The notes beneath the pieces are model-generated. The model did no database searches. It was not told where the DNA came from and saw only the letters and a program-made list of their open reading frames with translations. Shown in pieces: positions 1 through 8,586 of a stretch of 64,000 nucleotides of DNA. The position numbers and the translations under genes are program-made. Position 1 is the first letter of the stretch. Every line of letters starts with the position of its first letter. Source of the stretch: Flavobacteriaceae bacterium (GTDB lineage: Bacteria > Bacteroidota > Bacteroidia > Flavobacteriales > Flavobacteriaceae). The DNA is taken from positions 1 through 64,000 of the forward strand of contig JANQSO010000006.1 in assembly GCA_028284005.1 (NCBI GenBank), read 5' to 3'.

Positions 1-580
1 CTTTAAAAATAAGTAAGACCACGGCAGAGACCGCTCCTAGTGTAGCCAGGCTTGCTAAAGAATAACCTGTTAGCAAATTAATAATGAAGAACCCGGAAAT
101 CCCCCATACAAAGATCATAAGAACCTGCAAATAGCTCTCCAGGGGTTTGTCACTGTACTTCTCCTTGCTCTGTAAATAGTTTTTTGTTGTACGCAGTATA
201 CTTCTTACCACAAGTGCGCAAAGAATAACCAAATAAATGCCTATCGCTATAAATGCAATATCCATAAGCAACGGATAGGCCGAGAAAATATAAGGCGTGA
301 GATACCAGACGAAAAATAATGGAACAAGATGTGCACTGTACCGGGGAAAATTACTCTCCACCAAATAATCATCAAAAGAAGTTACGGTCTTATTGCTAAA
401 TGCCTTGAATGACTGTACAACAATTTTACGCACCAATATGTCGAGCAGTGTCAAAACTACAGCTACAACAATAACTTTGACAAGTGTATTGATCGCTATT
501 GCCAAAGGGGCATCCATTCCTTTGTCCGTAAAGAAATGCTGCAACCAATCGCTATAATATTCTATAGTTTCCTTATCCAT
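1..580 (-). CDS. MscS-family mechanosensitive ion channel (N-terminal part, cut by window edge)
   Basis: The minus-strand frame is open from ATG at 580 to the window edge, giving about 193 residues. It has hydrophobic segments near residues 25-47, 78-100, 103-125 and 155-180. The last visible stretch, TLGAVSAVVLLIFK, matches the start of the pore-lining helix of YbdG/MscS-type channels, which release solutes under hypo-osmotic stress in the inner membrane. The beta domain lies outside the window. Its ATG overlaps the stop of the upstream DUF3817 gene (TAATG), so the two are probably translationally coupled. Confidence 0.8.
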   Translation of the reverse strand, partial: MDKETIEYYSDWLQHFFTDKGMDAPLAIAINTLVKVIVVAVVLTLLDILVRKIVVQSFKAFSNKTVTSFDDYLVESNFPRYSAHLVPLFFVWYLTPYIFSAYPLLMDIAFIAIGIYLVILCALVVRSILRTTKNYLQSKEKYSDKPLESYLQVLMIFVWGISGFFIINLLTGYSLASLATLGAVSAVVLLIFK

Positions 581-858
581 TATAAATATTTCCGTTCAGC
601 ATAAAAAGGGCCAAAGGGCAACACAGAGCAGGCCATTACAATTAAAAGTGTCTTTATGGGCCAATTCAATTTTTCATACATAAAATAGGCGCCAATAAGA
701 TATATGATAAATAAAACGCCATGAGCCATTCCAACTACTTGTACCATTTGAGGCATATCCCAAATGTATTTTAATGGCATGGCTATACCCAGTAATACTA
801 AAAATGAAACAGCTTCCAGCGTGCTAATAATTTTAAATGATCGTATTGAAATATCCAC
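580..858 (-). CDS. DUF3817 family small integral membrane protein
   Basis: This 92-residue protein has three predicted membrane helices. It carries the family pattern: an N-terminal 'ISTLEAVSFLVLLGIAMPLKY' helix, a central 'GMAHGVLFIIYL' helix and a C-terminal 'LPFGPFYAERK' end. DUF3817 (YdzA-like) proteins have no known biochemical function. It is the first gene of a two-gene unit with the downstream channel (1-nt overlap). A TAnnTTTG promoter element lies about 17 nt upstream of the start. Confidence 0.85.
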   Translation of the reverse strand: MDISIRSFKIISTLEAVSFLVLLGIAMPLKYIWDMPQMVQVVGMAHGVLFIIYLIGAYFMYEKLNWPIKTLLIVMACSVLPFGPFYAERKYL

Positions 859-874
859 TATGCTAAATTTTGTG

Positions 875-882
875 CAAAGATA
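875..882 (-). promoter_or_regulatory. Bacteroidota -7 promoter element (TATCTTTG) for DUF3817/MscS
   Basis: Read on the minus strand the sequence is TATCTTTG, an exact TAnnTTTG. It sits 17 nt upstream of the DUF3817 start, implying a short leader. No convincing -33 element was assigned. Confidence 0.5.
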
Positions 883-933
883 CAGTATGTATTAAAGCTG
901 AATACATTTTAAGAAGAATTTAATCTTTTAATC

Positions 934-1551
934 TTATTGGCCACATGGCAGGGGAGTGTTTAAAGTTTCATAGCTCCGGTTCTTTTTGAAGCTGAAGTGC
1001 CACCATTCGGTGCGAACAGTTTTAAAACCATGTTTTCGCATTCCTTCAAATAACAATTTTCTACGGGCGAGTACTTCTTCTGAAAAATTTTGGTTGTCAA
1101 TATGCGCAGCACGGCCAAAAAAATCATAATCACTTCCCATATCCAGATAGCAGCCTTCCAAAGTGACCAATGTGATATCTACAGCGGCCCCTTTGTTGTG
1201 AATAGAACCTTTTTCATAGGGATTGGCAACATAAGTAGCACGTGGGACTTTGGCCCACATTCTTTTTTGCACATCCAGAGGGCGATAGCAATCATAGATC
1301 TTTATACGATAACCACGTTCACAGAAATATTGATTTGCAGCTAACAAAGCCTGTGCCACCTGGGGCCGCAATAAACATTTAGGGCAGTCGTATAGTTTTT
1401 CCCCGATGAAATTGTTAGATGTGGCGTATCTCATCTCATATTCGAATTCTGAAGAGATCTCTGAAATATCCACCAGATCGTTTTGCGTAATTTTTTCAGA
1501 AGGAAAGCTAAAAAACAAAAACAGAAGAGGAATAAATATAAACTTTTCCAT
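934..1551 (-). CDS. D-Ala-D-Ala dipeptidase (VanX/DdpX family, peptidase M15D)
   Basis: This 205-residue protein has an N-terminal hydrophobic signal of about 17 residues, suggesting export. Zinc-dipeptidase motifs are present: SIHNKGAAVD (residues 116-125, ligands H118 and D125), EWWH (E182 and H185) and the substrate-site arginine in CYRP (R90). VanX enzymes hydrolyse D-Ala-D-Ala. In Gram-negative bacteria lacking vanH/vanA, exported homologues are thought to recycle peptidoglycan-derived dipeptide. No glycopeptide-resistance genes are nearby, so recycling is the better reading. It faces the shared terminator at 1563-1594 downstream of the OmpA gene. Confidence 0.85.
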   Translation of the reverse strand: MEKFIFIPLLFLFFSFPSEKITQNDLVDISEISSEFEYEMRYATSNNFIGEKLYDCPKCLLRPQVAQALLAANQYFCERGYRIKIYDCYRPLDVQKRMWAKVPRATYVANPYEKGSIHNKGAAVDITLVTLEGCYLDMGSDYDFFGRAAHIDNQNFSEEVLARRKLLFEGMRKHGFKTVRTEWWHFSFKKNRSYETLNTPLPCGQ

Positions 1552-1562
1552 TCTGAAAGATA

Positions 1563-1594
1563 AAAAAAAGGGTTTTCATCGAAAACCCTTTTTT
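1563..1594 (-). terminator. Rho-independent terminator after the OmpA-like gene
   Basis: A stem GGGTTTTC / GAAAACCC with a three-base loop, flanked by A and T runs on both sides, lies 20 nt beyond the stop of the OmpA-family gene. The symmetry would let it work in either direction, but both flanking genes are on the minus strand. Confidence 0.8.
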
Positions 1595-1614
1595 GATAAT
1601 TGTCTACTTTCCTT

Positions 1615-2457
1615 TTAGTTGGCAGAAAGCAAGGCCAGAAACTTGTCTAAGTTTGGTAATATAACAATTCTGGTTCTACGATTGGTAGCACGTCCTTCCT
1701 TAGTTTCATTTTCGGTCAAAGGGTGAAAACTACTTCTTCCGGCAGCGATCAATTTCTCAGGAGCTACTCCATAGTCATCTTGTAAGACTCTAATTACAGC
1801 GGTAGAACGTTCAACACTTAGATCCCAATTGTCCTTGATATAAGAACCTTTTTTCACGGTTTGAGCGTCTGTATGCCCCTCTACCATTACTTCAAGAGCC
1901 GGCTCGCTGTTTATAACATTTGCCAGTCTTTCCAATAAACTGTTTGCATCAGGGTTTACACGGTAGCTTCCGGATTTGAATAATAATTTATCCGAAATGG
2001 TGATCATTACTACAGTTTCATCAATATCAATTGAAATTTCATCTTCTTCTCCTTCAGCAACTAAGCTTGAATCTAAATTCTTTTTAAGGTTATAAGAAAC
2101 GATAAGGTTCATGGAATCTTCCAGTGTTCTGGCTTGTGCCAATTCGTCCTGGTCAACGTTCTTCAATGCAGCTTTCATTTTTTCTTTATCATCATTAGAA
2201 AGTACTACATTTTCAAACTGTTGTAATTTACTGTTGTTTGAATTTGTAAGTGATTGAATTTTGGCATTGTAATTAGCAACTCGCTCTTCAATTTTAGCAT
2301 ACTTGGCTTCGATCTCTTCTTTTTCTACTTGAGTTTTAGCCAGTGCGGACCTGGTGTCATTATACTGACTCTCTAATTCAGCATATTTTTTGTTTGAAAC
2401 ACATGATGTAGTTACTACGAATCCGGAAAGCAGGGTTAGTGCAATGATTTTTTTCAT
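1615..2457 (-). CDS. OmpA-family lipoprotein with coiled-coil stalk
   Basis: This 280-residue protein has a lipoprotein signal with the lipobox cysteine at residue 19. A heptad-rich coiled coil spans about residues 25-110. An OmpA/MotB peptidoglycan-binding domain spans about 150-275, with VEGHTD, NWDLS..R and the NRRTRI arginines visible. Proteins of this design tether the outer membrane to peptidoglycan. The gene stands alone with its own promoter (TATCTTTG at 2484-2491) and terminator. Confidence 0.88.
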   Translation of the reverse strand: MKKIIALTLLSGFVVTTSCVSNKKYAELESQYNDTRSALAKTQVEKEEIEAKYAKIEERVANYNAKIQSLTNSNNSKLQQFENVVLSNDDKEKMKAALKNVDQDELAQARTLEDSMNLIVSYNLKKNLDSSLVAEGEEDEISIDIDETVVMITISDKLLFKSGSYRVNPDANSLLERLANVINSEPALEVMVEGHTDAQTVKKGSYIKDNWDLSVERSTAVIRVLQDDYGVAPEKLIAAGRSSFHPLTENETKEGRATNRRTRIVILPNLDKFLALLSAN

Positions 2458-2483
2458 TTTAATAAGTTTTTAGGTTTGTGATG

Positions 2484-2491
2484 CAAAGATA
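2484..2491 (-). promoter_or_regulatory. TAnnTTTG promoter element of the OmpA-like gene
   Basis: The minus strand reads TATCTTTG, 27 nt upstream of the start codon. A TTTTG lies further upstream, but at shorter spacing than the usual -33/-7 distance. Confidence 0.5.
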
Positions 2492-2699
2492 ACTTACTCA
2501 GTTACCAAAATCTTCTTTATGGATTGCTATTATTTTGTTAAATAAAAAGTGGTTCCTCCGGATAGTGTTAAATAATGTTCCAATCAGAAGTTAGCTAAAT
2601 ATCTGATTTTAAAGATGTAAAGAACCTCTGTTGAAAAATATATCTGTTAAAATTTATATACACCTTACTTATTTTAAGTATCTTAAAACTAAAATTGAA

Positions 2700-2903
2700 A
2701 TGAGCAATCTTAAATTTACCTGCGTAATCCTTTCTCTCTTTTTGTTTGCAAATGTAACAGCGCAGATTCCCGAAGGGGTACCGAAACCACATAATAATTC
2801 ACCATTGGATCTTAATAATCCCGCAGACATTATCATTTATATAGTGATACCCATATTCTTTGCGGTCTTATATGTTACCGGCAGGAAACTGAAACAGAGG
2901 TAA
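2700..2903 (+). CDS. Small exported protein with C-terminal membrane helix
   Basis: The start was taken at ATG 2700 (67 residues) because it places a clean signal peptide (SNLKFTCVILSLFLFANVTAQ) at the N terminus. An ATG 69 nt further upstream would put a charged extension before it. After a Pro/Asn-rich linker, a single helix (IIIYIVIPIFFAVLYVTG) is followed by a basic tail RKLKQR, giving an inner-membrane anchor with a cytoplasmic end. Short proteins of this design are common in flavobacteria; function unknown. Confidence 0.6.
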   Translation: MSNLKFTCVILSLFLFANVTAQIPEGVPKPHNNSPLDLNNPADIIIYIVIPIFFAVLYVTGRKLKQR

Positions 2904-3026
2904 TAGTTTATTTTAATGGAGACTAAGCAGGTAACTTTTCTGCAATTCTTACTACGCAAAGATGAATTACTTATATTGTTTACCTTTAGCGTCCCTGTTC
3001 TATGAATAAGAAATTTTAAAATTTTT

Positions 3027-5339
3027 ATGGATATAAGAAATACTTTCCGAAAACTTGTTTTTTACTTTTTGTTCTTTTGTGCCATCCCAATTTTGGCCCA
3101 GGAAACAATATATAGTAAAGTCAGGGTACAAATTGAAGATAAAGAAGATATACAGCGATTGGCATCTTTGGATTTTGATATAGATCATTATGAAGCAGAT
3201 GCTGAATCCGGAATTTCATTCTTTGTTACTCAGGACGAGCTCCAAAGGTTGCAAACGTATGGTTTTACTACTGAAGTAACCATACCAAATTTTGATGAGT
3301 ATTATAGCCAACAACGATTATTGGATGCAGCAAATATAGATACTGTCACCAGGTCCGGAAATGTTGCAAATGGTTTTGACTTTGGCTCCATGGGTGGATT
3401 TTATACCTATGATGAAGTAATAGCCAAGCTGGACGAAATGAAAACGGATTACCCAAATCTTATAACTGCCAAAACCAGTATTGGTACAACCATAGAAGGG
3501 AATACGATCTGGATGGTTAAAATTTCGGACAATCCGGATTTAGATGAAGCAGAGCCGGCAGTGTATTTTGATGGATTGCATCACTCCAGGGAACCATTAT
3601 CCATGGCAACCAATATAAACTATATGTTCTGGCTGTTGGAGCATTATGATACCGATAGCGATGTTGAATTCCTTATAAACAACAGAGAACTGTATTTTGT
3701 CCCAGTTGTAAATCCGGACGGTTATTTATACAATGAATCTACAAATCCTAATGGAGGAGGCTTGTGGCGTAAGAACCGAAAGGTAGATCCCGGAGGATGT
3801 GTGGGAGTAGATCTAAATAGAAACTATAGTTATGAGTTTGCTCATGATGGCTCCTGTGCGAGTACGGACCCTTGTTCAAATACATACCACGGTGGAACTC
3901 CTTTTTCAGAACTGGAAAGTATAGCAGTTCGCGATTTACTTGCAGTCATTGAGCCTAACATGGCTTTTTCAATTCATTCAACTGCAGGAAGCTATTTAAT
4001 GCCATACGGTTTTGACGTAACTCCGCCCGAATACGAAATCTATTCAGAATGGGCTTCTTCCTTTTTGGATGAAGCAGATTATCCTTATGGAGTCACCTTC
4101 CAAATGCTTGGATACACTTCTTGTGGGACTACCCGTGACTACTTACATTCCGAAGGTATTTATGGCTGGACACCGGAAATAGACGGTAGCGGATTTTGGC
4201 CACAGCAAAGTGAGATATTTGGCCTCGTAGAAGAAAATGTTCGTCCAATGTTTTATCAATCGTGGATTGCAGGTGCTTACCTGGATGTACAGTCCCATAC
4301 ACAAATTGGCAATGCACTTCCTGGAGAATCCTTTGAACTTGTTGTGGAAATTAAAAATGTTGGAGTAGGAGACACCTCGGTCAACTCGAGTGTTGTTGTA
4401 CAAGCGTCTGTACCGGAAGTAAATGTACCGACCGCAACAGGATTTGGAGATATCCCGCCCAGATCACGGCAAGATAATAGCGCGAGCCCGTTTTCTATTT
4501 CCATAGACCCTTCTTTTACCGGAAGCTCCTTTGTTTTAACGGTCTTTACAATTCAAAATGGTGTGCCAAATGAAACTGCGGAAATAGAGGTGCATATAGG
4601 AACGAAAGATAGTATCTTTTTTGATGATGCCGAAGGGGGAGACGCTAACTGGACAGCTTCAGGTAACGGAATTTCCTGGAGTACTGTTACAGATGATTCA
4701 TACAGTGGTGTTCAATCTTTTGGTGATTCCAATGGTGGAAATTCCTTAAATAGTACTATCAATTATTTTAAGTTGAATAACGCTTTTGATCTTACGGTTA
4801 CCAACGCTCCAAGGGTTTCATTTGCAAGTAAATATTCCATAGAGGCCGGAGATAATGTAACGTTTCAGGCATCAACAGATGGTGGAAATAACTGGGATAT
4901 ATTAAGAACATTTACATTAAATGAATCCTGGCACATAAATTCTATAGATCTGTCGGCTTATAAGGCATTTACTAATGTTGAGTTTCGGTTTGCACTGCAG
5001 ACCAATAATTTCATTCCCGGAGATGGTTTCTATTTTGATGATTTCGAAATTTCAGATTATAACACAGGGATTCTAGGGATTTTGAATACTGAAACATTAT
5101 CTAATGTGAGGATATATCCCAATCCTTTTGACTCTAACGTGCTGATCGCCGGAATCAAAGATCCTAACGTTGTTTTTTATCTATATGACCTGAATGGAAG
5201 AAAATTAAATTACGAAATAGACTACAAAACAAATATGTATCATTTGTCAAATATAAGTGGACTAATGAAAGGTATCTATTTTCTGAAGATAGAAAATGGA
5301 AAAGGGGCAAGCGTTGTTAAAAAGTTAATAAAGAAGTAA
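3027..5339 (+). CDS. Secreted M14 zinc carboxypeptidase with T9SS sorting domain
   Basis: This 770-residue protein starts with a signal peptide (cleavage near residue 24). The M14 catalytic domain spans about residues 125-415. It has the zinc ligands H186 and E189 (HHSRE) and H317 (SIHSTAG), the DLNRN substrate-binding motif near 262-266 and the catalytic glutamate in TPEIDG (E384). A beta-sandwich region follows, then a C-terminal T9SS type A sorting domain (VRIYPNPF, GIYFLKIENG, VVKKLIKK). It should be exported across the outer membrane and act as an extracellular carboxypeptidase in protein degradation. Confidence 0.92.
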   Translation: MDIRNTFRKLVFYFLFFCAIPILAQETIYSKVRVQIEDKEDIQRLASLDFDIDHYEADAESGISFFVTQDELQRLQTYGFTTEVTIPNFDEYYSQQRLLDAANIDTVTRSGNVANGFDFGSMGGFYTYDEVIAKLDEMKTDYPNLITAKTSIGTTIEGNTIWMVKISDNPDLDEAEPAVYFDGLHHSREPLSMATNINYMFWLLEHYDTDSDVEFLINNRELYFVPVVNPDGYLYNESTNPNGGGLWRKNRKVDPGGCVGVDLNRNYSYEFAHDGSCASTDPCSNTYHGGTPFSELESIAVRDLLAVIEPNMAFSIHSTAGSYLMPYGFDVTPPEYEIYSEWASSFLDEADYPYGVTFQMLGYTSCGTTRDYLHSEGIYGWTPEIDGSGFWPQQSEIFGLVEENVRPMFYQSWIAGAYLDVQSHTQIGNALPGESFELVVEIKNVGVGDTSVNSSVVVQASVPEVNVPTATGFGDIPPRSRQDNSASPFSISIDPSFTGSSFVLTVFTIQNGVPNETAEIEVHIGTKDSIFFDDAEGGDANWTASGNGISWSTVTDDSYSGVQSFGDSNGGNSLNSTINYFKLNNAFDLTVTNAPRVSFASKYSIEAGDNVTFQASTDGGNNWDILRTFTLNESWHINSIDLSAYKAFTNVEFRFALQTNNFIPGDGFYFDDFEISDYNTGILGILNTETLSNVRIYPNPFDSNVLIAGIKDPNVVFYLYDLNGRKLNYEIDYKTNMYHLSNISGLMKGIYFLKIENGKGASVVKKLIKK

Positions 5340-5393
5340 AATATCTGACCTTTGGTGCAATTGTTGTTATAATGTCTCTGAATTAAATCTGGT

Positions 5394-6044
5394 ATGAAAA
5401 TGAAACCTTTTCTGGTATTTGCAATATGTGTTTTTAGTACGGCATCTCTTTTTTCTCAAATAGAAGATCCTAACAATACTGTGCGTTTTGAAAGTTCGGA
5501 AAATAATTTTGAAGATCCTACGGGTCTAGAATTACCGGCAATTAAAACACCAAATCTAACCAAGCCCAATGAGCCTGATAAATATTCAGATCCGGGAGAA
5601 GAACAGCCTGAGCCATTGGATATTACAAAAGGGGATGGCTTGTTAGAATATAAATCGGGAAAGGCTCCAAAATATTTTACAAAAGACAAGGCGGTAACCA
5701 AAGACATTGGCGGGAATCAATATTTGGGAGATTTTACAACTAGTTCCGGTATGGTAAATGTACAGTATAGAGATCATGAATATGTTGATGGAGATCAGAT
5801 CAGGGTCTTTGTGAATGAAGATATTGTACAGTCCAGAATTACCTTAGGTGGTGGTTTCCGCGGTTTTAAGCTTCCTTTGCAAAGCGGAATCAACCGAGTT
5901 GAGTTTCTGGCTCTTAATCAAGGGTCTTCCGGGCCCAATACGGCTGAACTTCACGTATATGACGATGAAGGAAAATTGGTTTCGGCCTACGAATGGAACT
6001 TATTGACCGGAGATAAAGCTACTGTTATTATCGTAAAGGAATAA
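5394..6044 (+). CDS. Secreted protein of unknown function
   Basis: The 216-residue product has a signal peptide (about residues 1-22), a disordered Pro/Glu-rich region (residues 25-80) and a beta-rich C-terminal half containing 'VDGDQIRVFVNEDIV' and 'GINRVEFLALNQG'. The latter suggests a small adhesive or carbohydrate-binding-like sandwich, but I cannot name a family. It lies 54 nt downstream of the M14 peptidase on the same strand and may be co-transcribed. Confidence 0.75.
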   Translation: MKMKPFLVFAICVFSTASLFSQIEDPNNTVRFESSENNFEDPTGLELPAIKTPNLTKPNEPDKYSDPGEEQPEPLDITKGDGLLEYKSGKAPKYFTKDKAVTKDIGGNQYLGDFTTSSGMVNVQYRDHEYVDGDQIRVFVNEDIVQSRITLGGGFRGFKLPLQSGINRVEFLALNQGSSGPNTAELHVYDDEGKLVSAYEWNLLTGDKATVIIVKE

Positions 6045-6085
6045 ATTATACCCTTTTATGTAAGTATTTAGTAAGATTTTTAAAA

Positions 6086-6121
6086 TGTAAAGTATATTTT
6101 ACAAAATAATAACTATATTTG
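6086..6121 (+). promoter_or_regulatory. Promoter with operator-like inverted repeat ahead of membrane/XRE pair
   Basis: A perfect inverted repeat, TGTAAAGTATATTTTACA (6086-6103, 6-bp arms with a 6-bp spacer), lies just upstream of an exact -7 element TATATTTG (6114-6121). Its position over the expected -33 region fits autorepression by the XRE regulator encoded in the operon (inference). Confidence 0.55.
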
Positions 6122-6154
6122 ACATATTGTTAAATAAACTTATACTTACTTAAT

Positions 6155-6604
6155 ATGATCGTAAAGAATATTTGGGAGTGGGATAAACGAAATTTCGAAA
6201 GGTTAAAAAAATTCCAACTACATCACCGTTTTAAAAAAATTGGGGCACTACTTTTTATAATTTTACTTTTGGCCCTCATTGCCCTTAAATTTATTGAGAG
6301 TGAACCTGCACTATTAAAATCCATTATCAAAAACGGTTTACTTGTCGGATTGCTTATGATATCTGTCTCAAAAGAGAAGATCGAAGATGAACGTATTGTA
6401 CACTTGCGTCAGCAATCGTACCAAATCGCATTTGTACTCGGGGTAGTATATTCCATAGCACTACTACCGCTTGTAAATTATGTTGTGGATATTATATTGC
6501 AAAAAGAAGTTCTAGACTTTAGTACAAGCACCTGGGAGGTTCTGTTTTTTATGTTGGTAATGCAGATCTATTTTTTTAGGATGATGCTAAAAAAGTGTCA
6601 ATAA
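6155..6604 (+). CDS. Four-helix membrane protein paired with an XRE regulator
   Basis: The 149-residue protein has about four hydrophobic helices (near 28-48, 58-74, 88-110 and 128-145) and a conserved-looking cytoplasmic segment SKEKIEDERIVHLRQQSYQ. Similar proteins are often encoded directly ahead of small YozG-like XRE regulators, as here: its stop overlaps the start of the regulator (TAATG). Function unknown; the arrangement resembles a membrane partner controlled by, or signalling to, the adjacent DNA-binding protein. Confidence 0.7.
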   Translation: MIVKNIWEWDKRNFERLKKFQLHHRFKKIGALLFIILLLALIALKFIESEPALLKSIIKNGLLVGLLMISVSKEKIEDERIVHLRQQSYQIAFVLGVVYSIALLPLVNYVVDIILQKEVLDFSTSTWEVLFFMLVMQIYFFRMMLKKCQ

Positions 6605-6804
6605 TGAAAAACACACTTAAAGTAGAGCGAGCTATATTAAATCTTACACAAGATGAACTCGCACAAAAGATTGGGGTCTCACGGCAGACGATCAATTCAA
6701 TCGAAACCAATCGGTATGTGCCGTCTACGGTATTGGCCCTGAAACTTTCTAAGCTTTTCAATAAGCCAGTGAACCAATTCTTTACTTTAGAAGATAATGA
6801 ATAG
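6604..6804 (+). CDS. Small XRE-family transcriptional regulator (YozG-like)
   Basis: The start at 6604 gives 66 residues and a TAATG overlap with the upstream gene; an in-frame ATG 9 nt earlier lies inside that gene. Nearly the whole protein is one helix-turn-helix (residues 5-60), with the recognition region QKIGVSRQTINSIETNRY. It probably regulates its own operon through the inverted repeat at 6086-6103. Confidence 0.88.
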   Translation: MKNTLKVERAILNLTQDELAQKIGVSRQTINSIETNRYVPSTVLALKLSKLFNKPVNQFFTLEDNE

Positions 6805-6851
6805 TATCATTTTTTACATAACACTAATCATTACGCTTTATATAGTCCGGT

Positions 6852-7487
6852 TTAATTTTCTATAACGGTAGATTCCTCTTCTTTACTGCGAAGCTTTTCA
6901 AGCAATGCTTCATAGTCCTCTATTTCGGTATATAGTTTTCCCGCTAAGCTTATAACCGGGTTGCTAACAGAATCCAGAGGAGTCCTGGTATTGGCAAGTG
7001 CCATCGCAATTTGTTTGCGTATTTCCGGCTTTTCGGACAGGGTATGAGCGGTATATATGTATTTACTTTGCTCAAGGCTATTTACAATAGTATCGCAAGT
7101 TTTACATTCTTCCGTTATATATAACGTGATTTGCTTTTTAGGTTTGATCTTTATTGGGATTGCTTGTTTACGCAAAGCACGTCTGGACAAACTGTCGTTT
7201 AAAACCAACTCATATGTATAACTTGGATGTTTTCCCCTTGCTACGATGAGTGTTTTTACTAGTACTTTGGTTGCACTGGGAACTCTCATGAGCCTTGGTT
7301 TTCCGGCTCTTTGCCTAAAATTAGTACCGGTAACGGTGAGCATGACATCGTAATCGGTTTCAGATTCATTTACAGCGTATAAAGCTAATCTATTGGGAAT
7401 TTTTTCTTCAACAATTTTAACGGGGCCTTCTTGAGCATATGCCTGACATGCAATTATGAACAGGACAAAAACAATTTTTTTTAGCAT
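6852..7487 (-). CDS. Exported protein with C-terminal glutaredoxin-like domain
   Basis: The 211-residue product has a signal peptide (residues 1-18) and a beta-rich N-terminal region with basic segments (about 25-120). A C-terminal thioredoxin-fold region begins ITLYITEECKTCDTI, whose CxxC is placed as in glutaredoxins. 'NPVISLAGKLY' then supplies the expected cis-proline region. A periplasmic thiol-disulfide role is plausible. The N-terminal half is not recognised. Confidence 0.65.
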   Translation of the reverse strand: MLKKIVFVLFIIACQAYAQEGPVKIVEEKIPNRLALYAVNESETDYDVMLTVTGTNFRQRAGKPRLMRVPSATKVLVKTLIVARGKHPSYTYELVLNDSLSRRALRKQAIPIKIKPKKQITLYITEECKTCDTIVNSLEQSKYIYTAHTLSEKPEIRKQIAMALANTRTPLDSVSNPVISLAGKLYTEIEDYEALLEKLRSKEEESTVIEN

Positions 7488-7597
7488 TATTTGGAGTTTT
7501 TCTTTTCGGGCTCAATATAAGAATATTACTCGTCAATTGAAATAGATAATGGTAGTAATACTACAATAGTTAACTATTTTAAAGGCTTATTCGGACT

Positions 7598-8182
7598 TTA
7601 ATTTACTTCAATGGCTTCCAATGTTTCTACCTGGCCGGACTTCATGTCGCCCAATAGTATATTACCAATTCGTATTCTCACAAGCCGAAGGGTTGGAAAT
7701 CCAACTGCAGCAGTCATTTTCCGAACCTGCCTGAATTTACCCTCGGTTAAACAAACTGAGACCCAGGATGTGGGGCCGTGTCTGTCATCCCGTAGTTTTT
7801 TTGATCTTTCCGGAAAGTTAGGGGCACTTATTTTAGCTGCTCTGCATGGTTTTGTGATGTATTTTTTTCCGCTAAAACCTATTTTCACTCCTTTTTCTAA
7901 TGCACGGACAGCTTCTGTGGTAATAATACCATCAACCTGGGCATAATATTCTTTTTCTACTTTGCTGCTATTTATATAGTCACTAAGCTTTCCGCTAGTA
8001 GTAAGAAGCAGTAGGCCTTCACTTTTCTCATCCAATCTTCCTATTGCCATGATCCCTTCGGGGAAGGGGTATAATTCATTCAATAATTTTTTACGATGGC
8101 CTTTTACATCATTTGTTAAAAACTGACTCAAATAACCGTAAGGTTTATGTATCTTAAAATGTTTGTGGGTAGTTGTTTTCAT
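7598..8182 (-). CDS. rluE: 23S rRNA pseudouridine synthase, RsuA/RluE type
   Basis: This 194-residue enzyme lacks an S4 domain and begins directly with the catalytic core (HKPYGYLSQF). The catalytic aspartate lies in GRLDEKSEGLLLLT. The C-terminal PTSWVSVCLTEGKFRQVRKM and VGFPTLRLVRIRIG segments closely resemble E. coli RluE, which isomerises U2457 of 23S rRNA. It is a single-gene unit. RsuA-family paralogues with other targets cannot be fully excluded. Confidence 0.8.
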   Translation of the reverse strand: MKTTTHKHFKIHKPYGYLSQFLTNDVKGHRKKLLNELYPFPEGIMAIGRLDEKSEGLLLLTTSGKLSDYINSSKVEKEYYAQVDGIITTEAVRALEKGVKIGFSGKKYITKPCRAAKISAPNFPERSKKLRDDRHGPTSWVSVCLTEGKFRQVRKMTAAVGFPTLRLVRIRIGNILLGDMKSGQVETLEAIEVN

Positions 8183-8260
8183 TTATGGCTGCTAATGTAC
8201 CCTATAATTAAAATGTATCTTTGATCTTTCAGAAAAAATTAAATCAAAAAACTCAAAAAT

Positions 8261-8509
8261 ATGGGATTGACCAATAATGATATAATGAAAAAATTACGTG
8301 TAGCACATAAGCTACGGGATGAAGATATTGTGAAAATCTGTAGCCTGGTTGATTTTAGAGTGTCAAAAAGTGAATTGGGGGCTATTTTCAGAAACCCTAA
8401 CCATCCCAAATATATGGAGTGCGGGGACCAGTTCTTACGAAATTTCTTAAACGGTTTGGTAATTCACCTTAGGGGACCAATGCCTCCAAAGAAAAAAACT
8501 GAAAACTAA
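8261..8509 (+). CDS. DUF1456 (YehS-like) protein, single-repeat form
   Basis: The 82-residue protein consists of one YehS/DUF1456 unit (NNDIMKKLRVAHKLRDEDIV ... FRNPNHPKYMECGDQFLRNFLNGL). E. coli YehS has two such units in about 150 residues, so this is a half-length version. Function unknown; the repeat is suspected to be a helical DNA- or protein-binding fold. A strong terminator follows 19 nt after the stop. Confidence 0.8.
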   Translation: MGLTNNDIMKKLRVAHKLRDEDIVKICSLVDFRVSKSELGAIFRNPNHPKYMECGDQFLRNFLNGLVIHLRGPMPPKKKTEN

Positions 8510-8527
8510 TTGCAAACGGTTTCAAAT

Positions 8528-8567
8528 AAAAAGCCGGCACCAAAAAGTATCTGGTGCCGGCTTTTTT
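8528..8567 (+). terminator. Strong Rho-independent terminator
   Basis: The stem AGCCGGCACCA / TGGTGCCGGCT has a short loop and a run of six T residues, just downstream of the YehS-like gene. The A run on the other side could let it also stop minus-strand transcription from the micropeptide genes. Confidence 0.85.
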
Positions 8568-8586
8568 CATTAACTAAACTAATTCT

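Noticed and set aside
934-1551. VanX-type dipeptidase read as part of a glycopeptide-resistance operon
   Set aside because: No vanH, vanA or regulator genes are nearby; an exported stand-alone enzyme fits peptide recycling better.
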